Both the position numbers and the translations under genes were made by a program. The notes under the pieces were generated by a model. The model saw only the letters and a program-made list of their open reading frames with translations, was not told where the DNA came from and did not search any database. A stretch of DNA of 64,000 nt from Luteibacter sp. dw_328 (lineage in GTDB: Bacteria; Pseudomonadota; Gammaproteobacteria; Xanthomonadales; Rhodanobacteraceae), in assembly GCF_018449605.1 (NCBI RefSeq), contig NZ_JAAVUW010000001.1, positions 930,001-994,000 of the forward strand. The letters run 5' to 3'. The stretch's first letter is position 1; every line of letters begins with the position of its first letter. Below are positions 8,523 to 18,216 of this stretch, in pieces.

Positions 8523-10286
8523 CTACATACGCTCAGGCACGTCAATCGCAAGCAACGACAGCGCACGCTCCAGCACGCCCAGGGTAAACACGCACAAACC
8601 CAACCGCGACGTACGCGTGCCGAGGTCAGGCTCGGCCAACACCGGGCACTCGGCGTAAAACCGGCTGAAACGCTGCGCCAGTCCGAACGCATATTCCGCA
8701 AGCACCCCCGGTTGCATCAGGCGCACCGACTCCGCCACGACATCGCCGAAACCCAGGCATGCCATGACCAGCGCCCGTTCGCTGCCGTGCACCGGCACAC
8801 CGGGCTCCGCGACCGTCACGCCGTCCGCCTTCGCCAACAACGAACGCAACCGCACACAGGCGTATTGCAGATACGGCCCGGTGCGCCCTTCAAAGGCCAC
8901 CATCCGCTCGACATCGAACACGTAGCCCGACAGCCGGTCCCCCGAGAGATCGGCGAACTTCACTGCCCCGATGCCGATGCGCCGGGCCAGTGCACGCTTT
9001 CCTGCCGCATCCAGCTCCCTTCCGTAACCCGAACCTTCGATACGCTCGGTGGCCTTGGCCATCGCGTCGTCGAGCAATTCAGTAAGCCGTGCCACGCCGC
9101 CATCGCGCGTCTTGAACGGCCGGCCATCGCGTCCGTTCACGGTGCCGAAGCCGACGTGGATCAATTCCACGCCTGCCGCGATGCCGGCCTTGCCCGCCAC
9201 GCGGAAGACCTGCTCGAAATGCAGCGCCTGCCGCTGATCGACGACGTACACCACGCGTGCGAGGCCTTCGTGCGTGGCACGCGCCTCCAGCGTGGCCAGA
9301 TCGGTCGTTGCATAGAGCGCCGCACCGTCGCGCTTGGCCAGCAAGAGCGGCGGTACCTCAAAGGTGTCCTCCGCCGTAGCGACATCCACGACCAGCGCAC
9401 CTTCGCTTTCGCGAGCGATGCCGCTGGCACGAAGGCGCTCGACGAGGGGCGTGATGGCATCGCGTACGTCGCTCTCGCCGTCGAGTGCATCGAACACCAC
9501 ACCGAGCTCGCGAAAGTCCGCCACCTGGGAGGTCAGGCTCAAGGCGCGCAACGAACGCCACAAGGCGAGCAACCCGGGATCGCCCGCCTGCAGGGCCGCG
9601 GTGTCGGCGCGGGCCTCGGCCATGCGCCGGGCATCGCTGCGGCAGGCAGCCGCCGCCTCGGGATACAGACGCTCGAGTTCATCCAGGGTCACCGGCGCGT
9701 TCGACGGGAAGGCCTCGTTGTCACCGCGGCTGAAGAAGGCCAGTGACGGGTCACGATGCCGTATGGCCGAGCTCAGCATGCCCATCTGCAAGCCCCAGTC
9801 GCCCAGATGCGCATCGCCCAACGTGCGCCAGCCGAGCGCCGTATGGATGCGGCGCAGGCTTTCACCGAGCACCAGCGAACGGAGATGCCCCACGTGGAGG
9901 GGCTTGGCCACGTTGGGGCCGCCGAAGTCGAGGATCACCAGACGGCCCTGGCCCAGGTCGGGTATGCCAAGGCCCGCATGAGCGATCGTGGCCCGTGCAG
10001 AGGCCGCCAGAAAGGGTGCAGCCAGCGTCAGGTTGACGAAGCCTGGTCCGGCGACCTCGACGGCCGAAAATATCGCCTCCTGCCGGAGCAGACCCGCGAT
10101 GTCTTCCGCGATGGCACGCGGCGGCCGCCCCTGTTCACGAGCGAGGGCCAGCGCGGCGTTGCACTGAAAGTCGCCGAAATCCGACCGCGTCGAGGGCTGG
10201 GCGCGAGCGAACGCCGTGGGCAGCCCAAGGGCCGCGAACACGGTGGCGAGCGAGGCGTCGACATGCGACGCCAGGGACAGGAACAT
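8523..10286 (-). CDS. argS: Arginyl-tRNA synthetase
   Basis: 587 residues, near the usual size (E. coli 577). It attaches arginine to tRNA-Arg in the cytosol. Class I signatures are the HIGH-type HVGH at residues 121-124 after FGGPNVAKPL, and FKTRDGGVARL in place of KMSKS, as in E. coli ArgRS. The N-terminal tRNA-binding domain has STRSDFGDFQCNAAL, and the DALR anticodon domain has GRTGPYLQYACVRLRSLL. The start at 10286 (MFLSLASHVD) fits other ArgRS proteins; an ATG at 10319 would add 11 residues. Confidence 0.96.
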   Translation of the reverse strand: MFLSLASHVDASLATVFAALGLPTAFARAQPSTRSDFGDFQCNAALALAREQGRPPRAIAEDIAGLLRQEAIFSAVEVAGPGFVNLTLAAPFLAASARATIAHAGLGIPDLGQGRLVILDFGGPNVAKPLHVGHLRSLVLGESLRRIHTALGWRTLGDAHLGDWGLQMGMLSSAIRHRDPSLAFFSRGDNEAFPSNAPVTLDELERLYPEAAAACRSDARRMAEARADTAALQAGDPGLLALWRSLRALSLTSQVADFRELGVVFDALDGESDVRDAITPLVERLRASGIARESEGALVVDVATAEDTFEVPPLLLAKRDGAALYATTDLATLEARATHEGLARVVYVVDQRQALHFEQVFRVAGKAGIAAGVELIHVGFGTVNGRDGRPFKTRDGGVARLTELLDDAMAKATERIEGSGYGRELDAAGKRALARRIGIGAVKFADLSGDRLSGYVFDVERMVAFEGRTGPYLQYACVRLRSLLAKADGVTVAEPGVPVHGSERALVMACLGFGDVVAESVRLMQPGVLAEYAFGLAQRFSRFYAECPVLAEPDLGTRTSRLGLCVFTLGVLERALSLLAIDVPERM

Positions 10287-10472
10287 GGGCTTCTCCGTAA
10301 CCGATGGGCACAGGCGCACGCATGGGCGCGCCGCGTGGTGCTAGCGCATCGTTCGTCGTCGGAGCAGTCGTGCGGGAGTCATGTTCTCGATTTAGCCGGA
10401 AAAGATCAGTCTTCGCAAGCAAGCAACGAATCCATGCGTATGCTCGGAACCAGGCTATTTGAGGAGACTCGT

Positions 10473-11777
10473 ATGACGGCTTCAAAGCGACCCGGTGCCC
10501 ATAGCATCGTGATCGTGGGCGGTGGCGCGGCGGGCATCGAACTGGCGGCACGCCTGGGCAAGCGTGGCGACTTCGATGTCGCCCTCGTCGACCGGGACTC
10601 CAGCCATTTCTGGAAGCCACGCCTGCACGAGCTCGCGGTCGGGCTGCTGGGCGATGGCGAAGAGGCGGTGCCCTATCTGGCGCACGCGCAATCGCACGGA
10701 TACCGTTTCGAACCCGGCGCGCTGCGGCACGTGGACCCTGCGGCGAAGACCCTCGCCCTCGACGAGGTCCGCTTTCCGCTCACCGAGGAGATCATCCTGC
10801 CGGCCCGCACCCTCACCTACGACACCCTCGTACTCGCATTCGGCAGCAGGGTGAACGATTTCGGCACGCCCGGCGTCCTCGAATACTGCGACATGCTGGA
10901 CAGCCCTGCACAGGCGATCGACCTGCGTCGCAAGATCCTGGCACTGGCGCTGCGCACGGCGGGCGATCCGGAAAAACGCATCAGCATCGGCATCGTGGGC
11001 GCCGGAGCCACCGGGGTGGAGCTGGCGGCCGAGCTGCACCACGCCTTCAACGATATGCACCGCTATGGCGGTCTCGATCCGGCAAGCAAGCTGGATATCA
11101 CCCTGATGGATATGGCGAAGCGCGTGCTTCCCAACGTCGATCCGCGCACGTCGGAGTCCGCCGAGAAGATCCTCCGGCGCATGGGCGTGACGCTGCGCAC
11201 GGGTGTCGGCGTGGATGCGGTCGAAGACGGCGCCTTCCATCTGTCGGACGGCAGCAGCGTGCATTGCGATATCCAGGTGTGGGCCGCAGGCGTGACGGGG
11301 CACGACATGGTGAAGGGCCTCGGCCCGTTCGAACTGTCGAAGGACCGGCGCATCCTGGTGGACGGCCAGCTCAAGGCCCAGGGCCTGACTGACATCTATG
11401 CCATGGGCGATTGTGCGTTCGCCACCACGGCTCCCGGCGGCCCCAGCGTCCCACCCACCGCACAGGCGGCCCACCAGCAGGCGACCTACCTGGCACGTGC
11501 CCTGCCCCGCGCCCTGCGCGGTGAGAACGTCGCGCCCTTCGTCTACCACTCCAAGGGCACGCTGGTGTCGCTCGGGTCCCGTCAGGCGACGGGCGAACTA
11601 CCTTCGGGGCCCAAGGGCCGGTCGATCATCCCCATGCGGGGCTGGGTGGCGAAGATGCTCTACGTATCGCTGCAGCAACTGCACCGCGCCACGCTTCATG
11701 GCTGGCCGCGGGCTACCGCGCTATGGCTGGCCGACTGGCTACGAAATACAACGCTGCCACCCGTAAAGCTCCATTAA
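10473..11777 (+). CDS. NAD(P)/FAD-dependent oxidoreductase, NDH-2-like
   Basis: 434 residues, the same length as E. coli Ndh. Two dinucleotide-binding motifs are clear: IVIVGGGAAGIELAARLG near residue 12 for FAD and GIVGAGATGVELAAELHH near residue 172 for NADH. The C-terminal FAD motif is DIYAMGDCAFA. This is the layout of type II NADH:quinone oxidoreductases, which oxidise NADH at the inner membrane without pumping protons. The C-terminal tail (VAKMLYVSLQQLHRATLHGW) could be the amphipathic membrane-binding part. The start follows GAGGAG. A related reductase family member cannot be excluded. Confidence 0.87.
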   Translation: MTASKRPGAHSIVIVGGGAAGIELAARLGKRGDFDVALVDRDSSHFWKPRLHELAVGLLGDGEEAVPYLAHAQSHGYRFEPGALRHVDPAAKTLALDEVRFPLTEEIILPARTLTYDTLVLAFGSRVNDFGTPGVLEYCDMLDSPAQAIDLRRKILALALRTAGDPEKRISIGIVGAGATGVELAAELHHAFNDMHRYGGLDPASKLDITLMDMAKRVLPNVDPRTSESAEKILRRMGVTLRTGVGVDAVEDGAFHLSDGSSVHCDIQVWAAGVTGHDMVKGLGPFELSKDRRILVDGQLKAQGLTDIYAMGDCAFATTAPGGPSVPPTAQAAHQQATYLARALPRALRGENVAPFVYHSKGTLVSLGSRQATGELPSGPKGRSIIPMRGWVAKMLYVSLQQLHRATLHGWPRATALWLADWLRNTTLPPVKLH

Positions 11778-11958
11778 AAGGGACGACCGCGAACACGCCA
11801 GCCATATAGAGGGCGGCGCTGCCCTACATCGACTGAAGCGAGATCTTACTTTTGGGCAGCGACTGGCAGCATTGACGAGGGGGCGCCGACGTACCGCAGT
11901 ATCTACCGCACGACTCACCCTTTGCTCGGCCGATTCAGTTCGCAACCGCGCTCAGGGC

Positions 11959-11988
11959 GAAAACACCGGCCATCGTGCCGGTGTTTTC
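11959..11988 (+). terminator. Strong rho-independent-type hairpin
   Basis: A perfect 12-bp stem, GAAAACACCGGC with its complement GCCGGTGTTTTC, around the loop CATCGT. The A-run and T-run on the two arms make it usable in both directions. It lies about 180 bp past the NDH-2-like stop; the DNA between holds no gene I can recognise. Confidence 0.8.
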
Positions 11989-12018
11989 ATTTGGAGCTTT
12001 GGAATTTGGAGCAAGGGA

Positions 12019-12443
12019 TTGCGAACGATCGCGTATGTTGACGGATACAACCTTTTTTACGGCTGCCTTCGAGGAACCTCATTCAAATGGCTCGACGTAG
12101 GCGCGTTGCTTCGGCACGTCCTGCACGTGCAAGATCCGGCGGCATCGTTTCAAACGACTCGGACTTGTCACCGGCCCTCCGAATGATGAAGACCGATTTT
12201 CCGGCGGTACGCATCGGCCTTGTCATTCCATCCAGACCGCCTGACGGTTCGCCAGGGGATCGAGCTGTCACCGAACACCTTAAGCGGCACGCAGACTGGA
12301 CGCGTGAGCACCTTCTCGATTCAGAACTTCGGGCGTTTCAGTTCGCCGACCGGGTGAAGACCGGCAGCCGACCAGCGGACCGCCCCGCGCTCTGGACGCA
12401 CAAGATGCTTCCTCCACCTCCGACCGAACCCACAGGCTCCTGA
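12019..12443 (+). pseudogene. Broken NYN-domain (LabA/DUF88-type) RNase gene
   Basis: The first 37 codons from a TTG at 12019 give RTIAYVDGYNLFYGCLRGTS, the opening of NYN-domain proteins with the first metal-binding Asp. After about 12135 the family sequence continues in another frame as GGIVSNDSDLSPALRMMK, the central NYN motif, then LVIPSR and a C-terminal FQFADRV tail to the stop at 12443. The middle of the domain (roughly 80 residues, including the usual second acidic motif) is missing, and the frame changes at the junction. This reads as an internal deletion with frameshift, so the nuclease should be inactive. Confidence 0.75.
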
Positions 12444-12604
12444 GTTACGAGCCTGCACGGATTCCCAAGGATTCACGCAAAAACCCGCGCAAGCCGCTAT
12501 AACCATGGCAATGCCAAGCGACCCGTCCTCCGGATAGTGACGTGGATCACGTCCGGCAGGCTGCCGAGCCGCTACGTTCCGCTGTCCCCACTTCAGGAGC
12601 CGCG

Positions 12605-14014
12605 ATGCTAGCCGCGCCCTTACCCGACGACGAAGTGCGCCGCCTCGAGCGACTGCGCGGCCTTGCGGTGCTGGACACGGCGCCGGAGCCCTTTTTCGAC
12701 GGGATCGTGCGGGTAGCCTCCCTGGTGACGGGATCGCCGATCGCCCTGGTCAGCCTGATCGATCATGACCGCCAGTGGTTCAAGGCCCAGGTGGGCCTGG
12801 ACGGAACGACCGAGACGCCCCGCGACATTTCTTTCTGCGCCCATGCGATCCACGGCAGCACCCTGTTCGAAGTGCGCGATACCCACAAAGACCATCGCTT
12901 TGCCGATAACCCCTTGGTCGAAGCGGATCCCAACATCCGGTTCTATGCGGGTATGCCGATCGCCATGGAGGGCGGCTCCGGCATGGGCACGCTCTGCGTC
13001 ATCGACCATGTCCCCCGGGAGCTGACACCCACCCAGCGGGACATCCTAGCCACCCTGGCCGGTCTCGTAGGGATGGCGTTGGAACAGCGCGCGACAGCCG
13101 TCGAACGCAACGCCGCACTTGCCCGCGAGGTCACCCTGGAACGCGATCTCAGGCGCACCGCACAGGAATGGGAAATGCACCGCCGGCGCGCGGTCACCTC
13201 ACTGGAAGCAAGCGAGCGTCGGTTTCGCCAGTTGTTTCACTACAGCCTCGGCCTGATCTGCACGCACGACCTCGACGGCGTCCTTCTCTCGGTCAATCCC
13301 GCGGCGGCCAAGTCACTGGGTTACCCGATCAACAGCCTGATGGGCAGGTCGCTCGCCGAGTTCATGCGCCCGGAAATGGTTCCCGCGTTCAACGCCTATC
13401 TACGCCGGATCATCGACGAAGGCAGCGACTCGGGTCGCCTCGAACTGCGCGCGGCCAACGGTGAGTTGCGGATCTGGGCCTATCACAACGTGCTCGATGA
13501 GGACGACGAAGAGCGCTACGTCCTCGGTCACGCGCAGGACATCACCGAGCAGCACCGGCAGGAGCGGCAGCTTCGCGAGTGGTCGCTGAGCGATCCCCTC
13601 ACCCACTGCTTCAACCGTCGCTATCTGGGCCAGCTCGGTGACATGACGCGTGACGAAACCCTCGGCTGCATCACCGTGGACCTCGACCACTTCAAGGCCG
13701 TCAACGATACCTACGGCCACCAGCGCGGCGACGACGTGCTGGTCGATATGGCGACGTTTCTCCGGGCACGCGTGCGCGACGAAGACGCCGTGGTTCGCCT
13801 GGGTGGCGACGAGTTCCTGGTGGTATTGCGTAGCGCCGATGACCGGCAACTCGCCGAGGTCAGCGCCCGTCTGCGTGACGATGCGCAATCCGCGCCGATC
13901 GGCTTTACGCTGGGCGCAGCGATGAAGCTAGCCGGCACCCCGTTAGATGCGGCGTTGAGTCGTGCCGACCAGCGCCTCTATGAGGCGCGGGCCAGCCGTT
14001 CCGCGATTATTTGA
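12605..14014 (+). CDS. GAF-PAS-GGDEF diguanylate cyclase
   Basis: 469 residues: a GAF domain (about 20-165, [18 protein letters not shown] and DISFCAHAI), a short coiled linker (170-200), a PAS domain (about 203-325, [20 protein letters not shown]) and a GGDEF domain (about 330-465). The active-site motif is intact (LGGDEFL near residue 399), and an RDED inhibitory I-site lies five residues before it. It should make cyclic di-GMP with product inhibition. GAF and PAS ligands are unknown. The start at 12605 follows AGGAG; a frame extension to 12542 exists. Cyclic di-GMP commonly controls exopolysaccharide synthesis, which is encoded 4 kb away. Confidence 0.93.
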   Translation: MLAAPLPDDEVRRLERLRGLAVLDTAPEPFFDGIVRVASLVTGSPIALVSLIDHDRQWFKAQVGLDGTTETPRDISFCAHAIHGSTLFEVRDTHKDHRFADNPLVEADPNIRFYAGMPIAMEGGSGMGTLCVIDHVPRELTPTQRDILATLAGLVGMALEQRATAVERNAALAREVTLERDLRRTAQEWEMHRRRAVTSLEASERRFRQLFHYSLGLICTHDLDGVLLSVNPAAAKSLGYPINSLMGRSLAEFMRPEMVPAFNAYLRRIIDEGSDSGRLELRAANGELRIWAYHNVLDEDDEERYVLGHAQDITEQHRQERQLREWSLSDPLTHCFNRRYLGQLGDMTRDETLGCITVDLDHFKAVNDTYGHQRGDDVLVDMATFLRARVRDEDAVVRLGGDEFLVVLRSADDRQLAEVSARLRDDAQSAPIGFTLGAAMKLAGTPLDAALSRADQRLYEARASRSAII

Positions 14015-14867
14015 CAGCGTGCTCCAGGGCTTCGAAGTCTTCCTGTGACAGCTTCAGGGATGCACCCTTGACGTTCTCTTCGAGGTGGTCGGGGCTACCC
14101 GTGCCCGGGATAGGCAGGATCACCGGCGAACGCTTGAGCAACCATGCCAGGGCGACCTGGCCGTCGGTAGCGTTCAGCTTCTTGGCAATCTTCGACAAGA
14201 CCGACCCCTCCTTCGCCAGCTCGCCGGCGGCAAGCGGGAACCAGGGGATGAAGCCGATGTTGTGCTTATCCGCGTAGTCGACCACGGCCTCGCTCTGGCG
14301 GTTGCCGAGGTTGTAGAGGTTCTGCACGGTCGCGACCTTGAAGAACTTCGATGCCGCTTCGATCTGGCCGACGTTGACCTCGGAAAGACCCACGTGGCGA
14401 ATCAGGCCCTCGTTCTGCATGTCGCGGATGACGCCAAACTGCTCGTCCTGCGGCACCTTCTCGTCGACACGATGCAGCTGCCAGAGGTCGATACGTTCCA
14501 CGCCGAGGCGACGCAGGCTCATCAGCACGCACTGGCGCAGGTACTCGGGACGGCCGAGCGGAGCCCAGATGTCCGGACCGTGGCGGGTCAGTCCGCCCTT
14601 GGTCGCAATCACGAGGCCCTTGTAGGGATGCAGGACTTCCCGGATCAGATCCTCACTGACGTAAGGACCATAGCTGTCGGCCGTGTCGATCAGGTTGACG
14701 CCGAGCTCGGGCAGCTTCGCCAGGGTTTCGCGGGCGGCCTTGGGGTTGGCCGGATCACCCCAGATTCCCTTTCCGGTGATGCGCATGGCGCCGAAGCCGA
14801 GTCGATTGACCTCGAGATCGCCGCCGATCTTGAACGTGCCGCTCGCGGATGCGTTGATGTTTGCCAT
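14007..14867 (-). CDS. Aldo/keto reductase
   Basis: 286 residues with the AKR (beta/alpha)8 layout and an intact catalytic tetrad: D61 and Y66 in DTADSYG, K90 in IATKGG, and H132 in WQLHRVD. The C-terminal NADPH-binding sequence is [16 protein letters not shown]. It reduces aldehydes or ketones with NADPH; substrate unknown, though close relatives are often annotated as oxidoreductases linked to reactive-aldehyde stress. It is convergent with the diguanylate cyclase, overlapping it by 8 bp. Confidence 0.92.
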   Translation of the reverse strand: MANINASASGTFKIGGDLEVNRLGFGAMRITGKGIWGDPANPKAARETLAKLPELGVNLIDTADSYGPYVSEDLIREVLHPYKGLVIATKGGLTRHGPDIWAPLGRPEYLRQCVLMSLRRLGVERIDLWQLHRVDEKVPQDEQFGVIRDMQNEGLIRHVGLSEVNVGQIEAASKFFKVATVQNLYNLGNRQSEAVVDYADKHNIGFIPWFPLAAGELAKEGSVLSKIAKKLNATDGQVALAWLLKRSPVILPIPGTGSPDHLEENVKGASLKLSQEDFEALEHAVK

Positions 14868-15054
14868 CGGTAGACTCCGTTACGTTGGGACGAAGGAAAG
14901 TCAGACAGACATTGGTACGCCATCGCACGTTTAAAGGGCGTCGCGATATATCGATGCGATGATGACAGACATCGTACAAGCTTGCGTTCGCGCGAGCTTG
15001 AAGCACGTGATGGCAAACCGCGCAGGTTTCGTCCAAAAATGCTGTTGTCGCCAG

Positions 15055-17337
15055 TCAGAGTCGTGCGGCAATCGCATCAAGAAGCTGCCCGACAAGCCTG
15101 CCGTCCACAGGATCTCCGGCGAGTGCCCGCTCGATGCGATCGATGTCCGTCACGATGGAGGTCGCGCCCCAGACCAGCGCACCGCCCTTGAGACGGTGCG
15201 CGAAATGGGCCGCGCTAGTGAGGTCAGTCGCCGCTACCGCGGCACGGATGGCGGCGAGATCCTTGAGACACTCCTTGATGAAGGTCGCATCGATCTCCGA
15301 CTCCGTGCGCGGTGCCACAAGAGCGGCCTTCAGCCCTTCAAGCGAGAGCGGCTTACCCAGCACGGTATCGATGCCGCTTTCTTCACAGCGCCTTATGTGG
15401 GCCTCGCCGTGATTGGCCGAGATGGCGATGAACCGTGTGCGAGGCCCACCAGCCGACCGCTCGCGAGCGCGCAACTCGGCGGCGATATCGTATCCCTGCA
15501 TGTCAGGTAGCTCACAGTCGAGCAAGACGCCGACGTAGCGTCCCGCCTCGAATACGTCGATCGCTGCCTGCCCGTGATCCACCGCATGCGTCGCATAGCC
15601 GATGAACTTGAGCTGCGCCGCGATGATCTGGCGATTCGCCGGGTGATCCTCGACCAGAAGCACCGTGCCGAAGGGCTCGTCCTTCGCCACATCGAGCGGG
15701 TCGTCGTCGGTAACCGTCGTGACGGCAGGCACGAGACTGGTCGGCAATTCGATGCGCACGGCCGTGCCGACGCCCACTTCGCTGGTGAGGTCGAGCCGTC
15801 CACCCAGGTGCGTGACGATATCGCGACAGATCGCCAGGCCCAGGCCCGTGCCGCCGAGCCGTGTATCGAGCGGTCCATTCGACTGGGCGAACGCGCGGAA
15901 CAGCTCGCGCTGCCGGTCGACCGGCACACCGATACCGGTGTCGAAGACTTCGATGACCAACCGCCGCACGCTGTCGGCCGTCTCTTCCGTGCCTTGCCAA
16001 AGTGCGATGCCCACATGCCCTTGCTGCGTGTACTTCACGGCATTCGCGAGCAGGTTCTCCAGGACCTGGCGCAGCCGGGTCTCGTCGAGGAGTAACCAGG
16101 GCAGCGGCCCCATGGGGAGGTCGAGGCGCATATGGAGATCCTTCGCCTCGATCGCCGTGCGCTGCGACTCGATGACCTGCCGCGCCACGGCCAACGCATC
16201 GCAGGACACGAGATCGGGCGTGAAGCCCTGCACCTCGGATCGGGTGTAGTCGAGTGCGCTCTTCAGCAGCGTGCGCAGATTGCGGCTACTCGACTGCGCT
16301 ATCGCCATGAGGTCTCGCTGCGGCCCCTCCAGTGGCTGCCGGGCCATCAGGTCGATCGATGAGACGACGGCATTGACCGCATTGCGCACCTCGTGGCTCA
16401 TCACCGCGAGCAGCATGGTCTTCTGTTGCTCGCCACGCTGTGATGCGAGCTGCGCCCGGCGCATCTGCCACAAGGCGAACATCAACACCAGGACCAGGCA
16501 GCCACCCAACGCGATCTCTCCCTGGTACACCGACACGACCTGCGACAGGGTCGGTGCGCGCAGGTATGCCGCCTCCAGCCAGCGCTCGATCACCGCCTCG
16601 TTCTCGTCGGCGGTGATGCGGCGCATGCCCCTGTCGAGCATGTCGATCAGTTCCGGTTCGTCGCGCTGCACGACCACCCTGACAGTCACCGGCATGTCGG
16701 GCACATCGCCGGCGACGCGCAGGCTGGAGGCGTAGTCGCGGCGCACGATGGGGTGGTATGCGACGTCCATACCCACGGCAGCGTCCGCGATACCGCTTTC
16801 CACCGCGGCAAGCACCTCGTGGATGTCGTCCAGCGGAAGACGCGTCACCAGTGGATGTTCCCGCTTGAGCCAGCTCTCGTAGGCACCGCCGCCCTTGAAG
16901 GCGACCGTATGGCCGTCCAGGTCACGCATCACCACCTTCGCCGGGCCGACGGTGCGGGTCACGATCAGGGTCCGACCCACGTAGAACGGTGCCGAAAGAA
17001 GGGCGCGGTCGCCCAGGTCGGCCACGACCATTCGGTCACTGGTCGAAGGCAGCAGGTCGACGCGATGCTCGGTGAAGGCTTTGACGGACTCCTCCCACGA
17101 GGAGGTGCGCAACGTCTCGAAACGGACGCCCGTATGTTCCGCGACCAACGCCAGGTACTGGCTGACCAGGGGATTGGCTTCCCCACCACGAATCTCGGCG
17201 CCCTGCTGCGGGTCGATCGCAAGACGCAGCACGGGATGCTGCGCGACCCAGCGCTGGCGATCGGGATCCGGCGGATCCGTTGCGGCACCGGCCGTCATCA
17301 TGAACCCGATCAGGAAACACGCGATCCATCGCCTCAC
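15055..17337 (-). CDS. BvgS/EvgS-like hybrid sensor histidine kinase
   Basis: 760 residues. Order: signal peptide (1-19), a periplasmic solute-binding-protein-like (SBP_bac_3) sensor domain (about 35-260), one transmembrane helix (275-293), HisKA with phospho-acceptor H315 (MSHEVRNAVN), HATPase (N-box ENLLANAVKYT; G-box DTGIGV and GGTGLGLAI), a receiver domain with D607 (LLDCELPDMQG) and an Hpt domain with H714 (HFAHRLKGGA). All four phosphorelay residues are present. It overlaps the response regulator gene by 4 bp and is translated after it. BvgS has two sensor domains; only one is present here. Confidence 0.94.
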   Translation of the reverse strand: MRRWIACFLIGFMMTAGAATDPPDPDRQRWVAQHPVLRLAIDPQQGAEIRGGEANPLVSQYLALVAEHTGVRFETLRTSSWEESVKAFTEHRVDLLPSTSDRMVVADLGDRALLSAPFYVGRTLIVTRTVGPAKVVMRDLDGHTVAFKGGGAYESWLKREHPLVTRLPLDDIHEVLAAVESGIADAAVGMDVAYHPIVRRDYASSLRVAGDVPDMPVTVRVVVQRDEPELIDMLDRGMRRITADENEAVIERWLEAAYLRAPTLSQVVSVYQGEIALGGCLVLVLMFALWQMRRAQLASQRGEQQKTMLLAVMSHEVRNAVNAVVSSIDLMARQPLEGPQRDLMAIAQSSSRNLRTLLKSALDYTRSEVQGFTPDLVSCDALAVARQVIESQRTAIEAKDLHMRLDLPMGPLPWLLLDETRLRQVLENLLANAVKYTQQGHVGIALWQGTEETADSVRRLVIEVFDTGIGVPVDRQRELFRAFAQSNGPLDTRLGGTGLGLAICRDIVTHLGGRLDLTSEVGVGTAVRIELPTSLVPAVTTVTDDDPLDVAKDEPFGTVLLVEDHPANRQIIAAQLKFIGYATHAVDHGQAAIDVFEAGRYVGVLLDCELPDMQGYDIAAELRARERSAGGPRTRFIAISANHGEAHIRRCEESGIDTVLGKPLSLEGLKAALVAPRTESEIDATFIKECLKDLAAIRAAVAATDLTSAAHFAHRLKGGALVWGATSIVTDIDRIERALAGDPVDGRLVGQLLDAIAARL

Positions 17338-18020
17338 TTCGACGGCACCTCGCTGTCCGATGCCAGCAGGTACGCGCGCAGCATATGCAATTCGTTATCC
17401 GCTCGGATATCCAGCTTCCGGTAGGCCGCCGTCTTCTGGGTGCTGACCGTCTTCAGGCTGCGGTTGAACTTGTTGGCGATCTGCGTCACCGACAGGCCTT
17501 CCAGCACACAGCGAACGACCTCCCATTCGCGAGGTGAAAGGTCAGCCATGGGATGAGCCGCCAATCCGCTGACCATACCCGGTGGCAGGTATTCCCGCTC
17601 GGTCATCACGGCGTCGATCGCACGAATAATCTCATCGAGCTCCTGGCTCTTCGCGACGAAGCCGTGTGCACCTGCCTGCAAGAGACTGCTGATGACCAGG
17701 CGCGAACCGTGAGCGGAGACAACGAGAATCTTCAACGCCGGATGCGACGCCCGAAGCAGCTTGATCAGCGCGACACCGTCGATGTCATCCATGGCCAGGG
17801 AGTAGTCGATCAGGGCGACGTCCACGGGCATGGCCGCCAGCATCGCCCGGAAGGGCTGGCTGCTGCCGTGGCTGCCGACGATCAGGATCGAAGGGATTCT
17901 CTCAAGGTGCGCAATGAGCCCTTTGAGGACGAGCGCATGATCGTCCAGCAAGGCCACGCGCACTGAGCCGGTGTAGGTTCGCGCGGACATGAGTCGATCG
18001 GGGGGCTGCCTTGTAGTCAT
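17334..18020 (-). CDS. NarL/LuxR-type response regulator (BvgA/EvgA-like)
   Basis: 228 residues: receiver domain with the phospho-acceptor D72 (VALIDYSLAMDD), acidic pair in ALLDDHA, conserved Lys in FVAKSQE, and a C-terminal LuxR HTH (about 160-220, LSPREWEVVRCVLEGLSVTQ). It should accept phosphate from the Hpt domain of the kinase encoded just downstream. Start ATG at 18020; a later ATG at 17990 (MSARTYTG) is also possible. It is divergent from the exopolysaccharide genes at 18217, and the shared gap holds a 20-bp perfect dyad, so control of the exopolysaccharide locus is plausible. Confidence 0.93.
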   Translation of the reverse strand: MTTRQPPDRLMSARTYTGSVRVALLDDHALVLKGLIAHLERIPSILIVGSHGSSQPFRAMLAAMPVDVALIDYSLAMDDIDGVALIKLLRASHPALKILVVSAHGSRLVISSLLQAGAHGFVAKSQELDEIIRAIDAVMTEREYLPPGMVSGLAAHPMADLSPREWEVVRCVLEGLSVTQIANKFNRSLKTVSTQKTAAYRKLDIRADNELHMLRAYLLASDSEVPSK

Positions 18021-18137
18021 ATGCCCTGCCTCTTAAGCGGAGCGGAATGAACGATATATCGGCGATGGAGGCTTGTAAACGCCAGCAGCTCCATGAACGT
18101 CGTATCGGCCATTCGGCTACCTCCGTAAGCCGTACAG

Positions 18138-18157
18138 GCAATCCACCAGTGGATTGC
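18138..18157. promoter_or_regulatory. Perfect 20-bp dyad upstream of the EPS genes
   Basis: GCAATCCACCAGTGGATTGC: 9-bp arms around a 2-bp centre. It sits 60 bp before the start of the TviB-like gene and 118 bp before the divergent response regulator, a typical place for an operator. No T-tract follows. A weaker hairpin (CCCCG-CAAGA-CGGGG, 18171-18185) is next to it. Confidence 0.6.
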
Positions 18158-18216
18158 TAACCTCTCATCGCCCCGCAAGACGGGGATTTCCGACCAACAA
18201 GGGGTAGGACGCGGGC

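Noticed and set aside
10482-11549. 355-codon minus-strand frame opposite the NDH-2-like gene
   Set aside because: Antisense shadow typical of GC-rich DNA; the + strand frame has two Rossmann motifs and an RBS.
10473-11777. RclA, to complete an rcl locus
   Set aside because: The protein lacks the pyridine-nucleotide disulfide CxxxxC site and matches the NDH-2 plan instead.
11778-11958. Possible small RNA before the strong hairpin
   Set aside because: A terminator is present, but I find no promoter or known RNA fold; the DNA could simply be a 3' untranslated stretch.
18021-18216. Cyclic di-GMP riboswitch before the EPS genes
   Set aside because: The GEMM consensus is not visible; only the palindrome and a short hairpin are seen.
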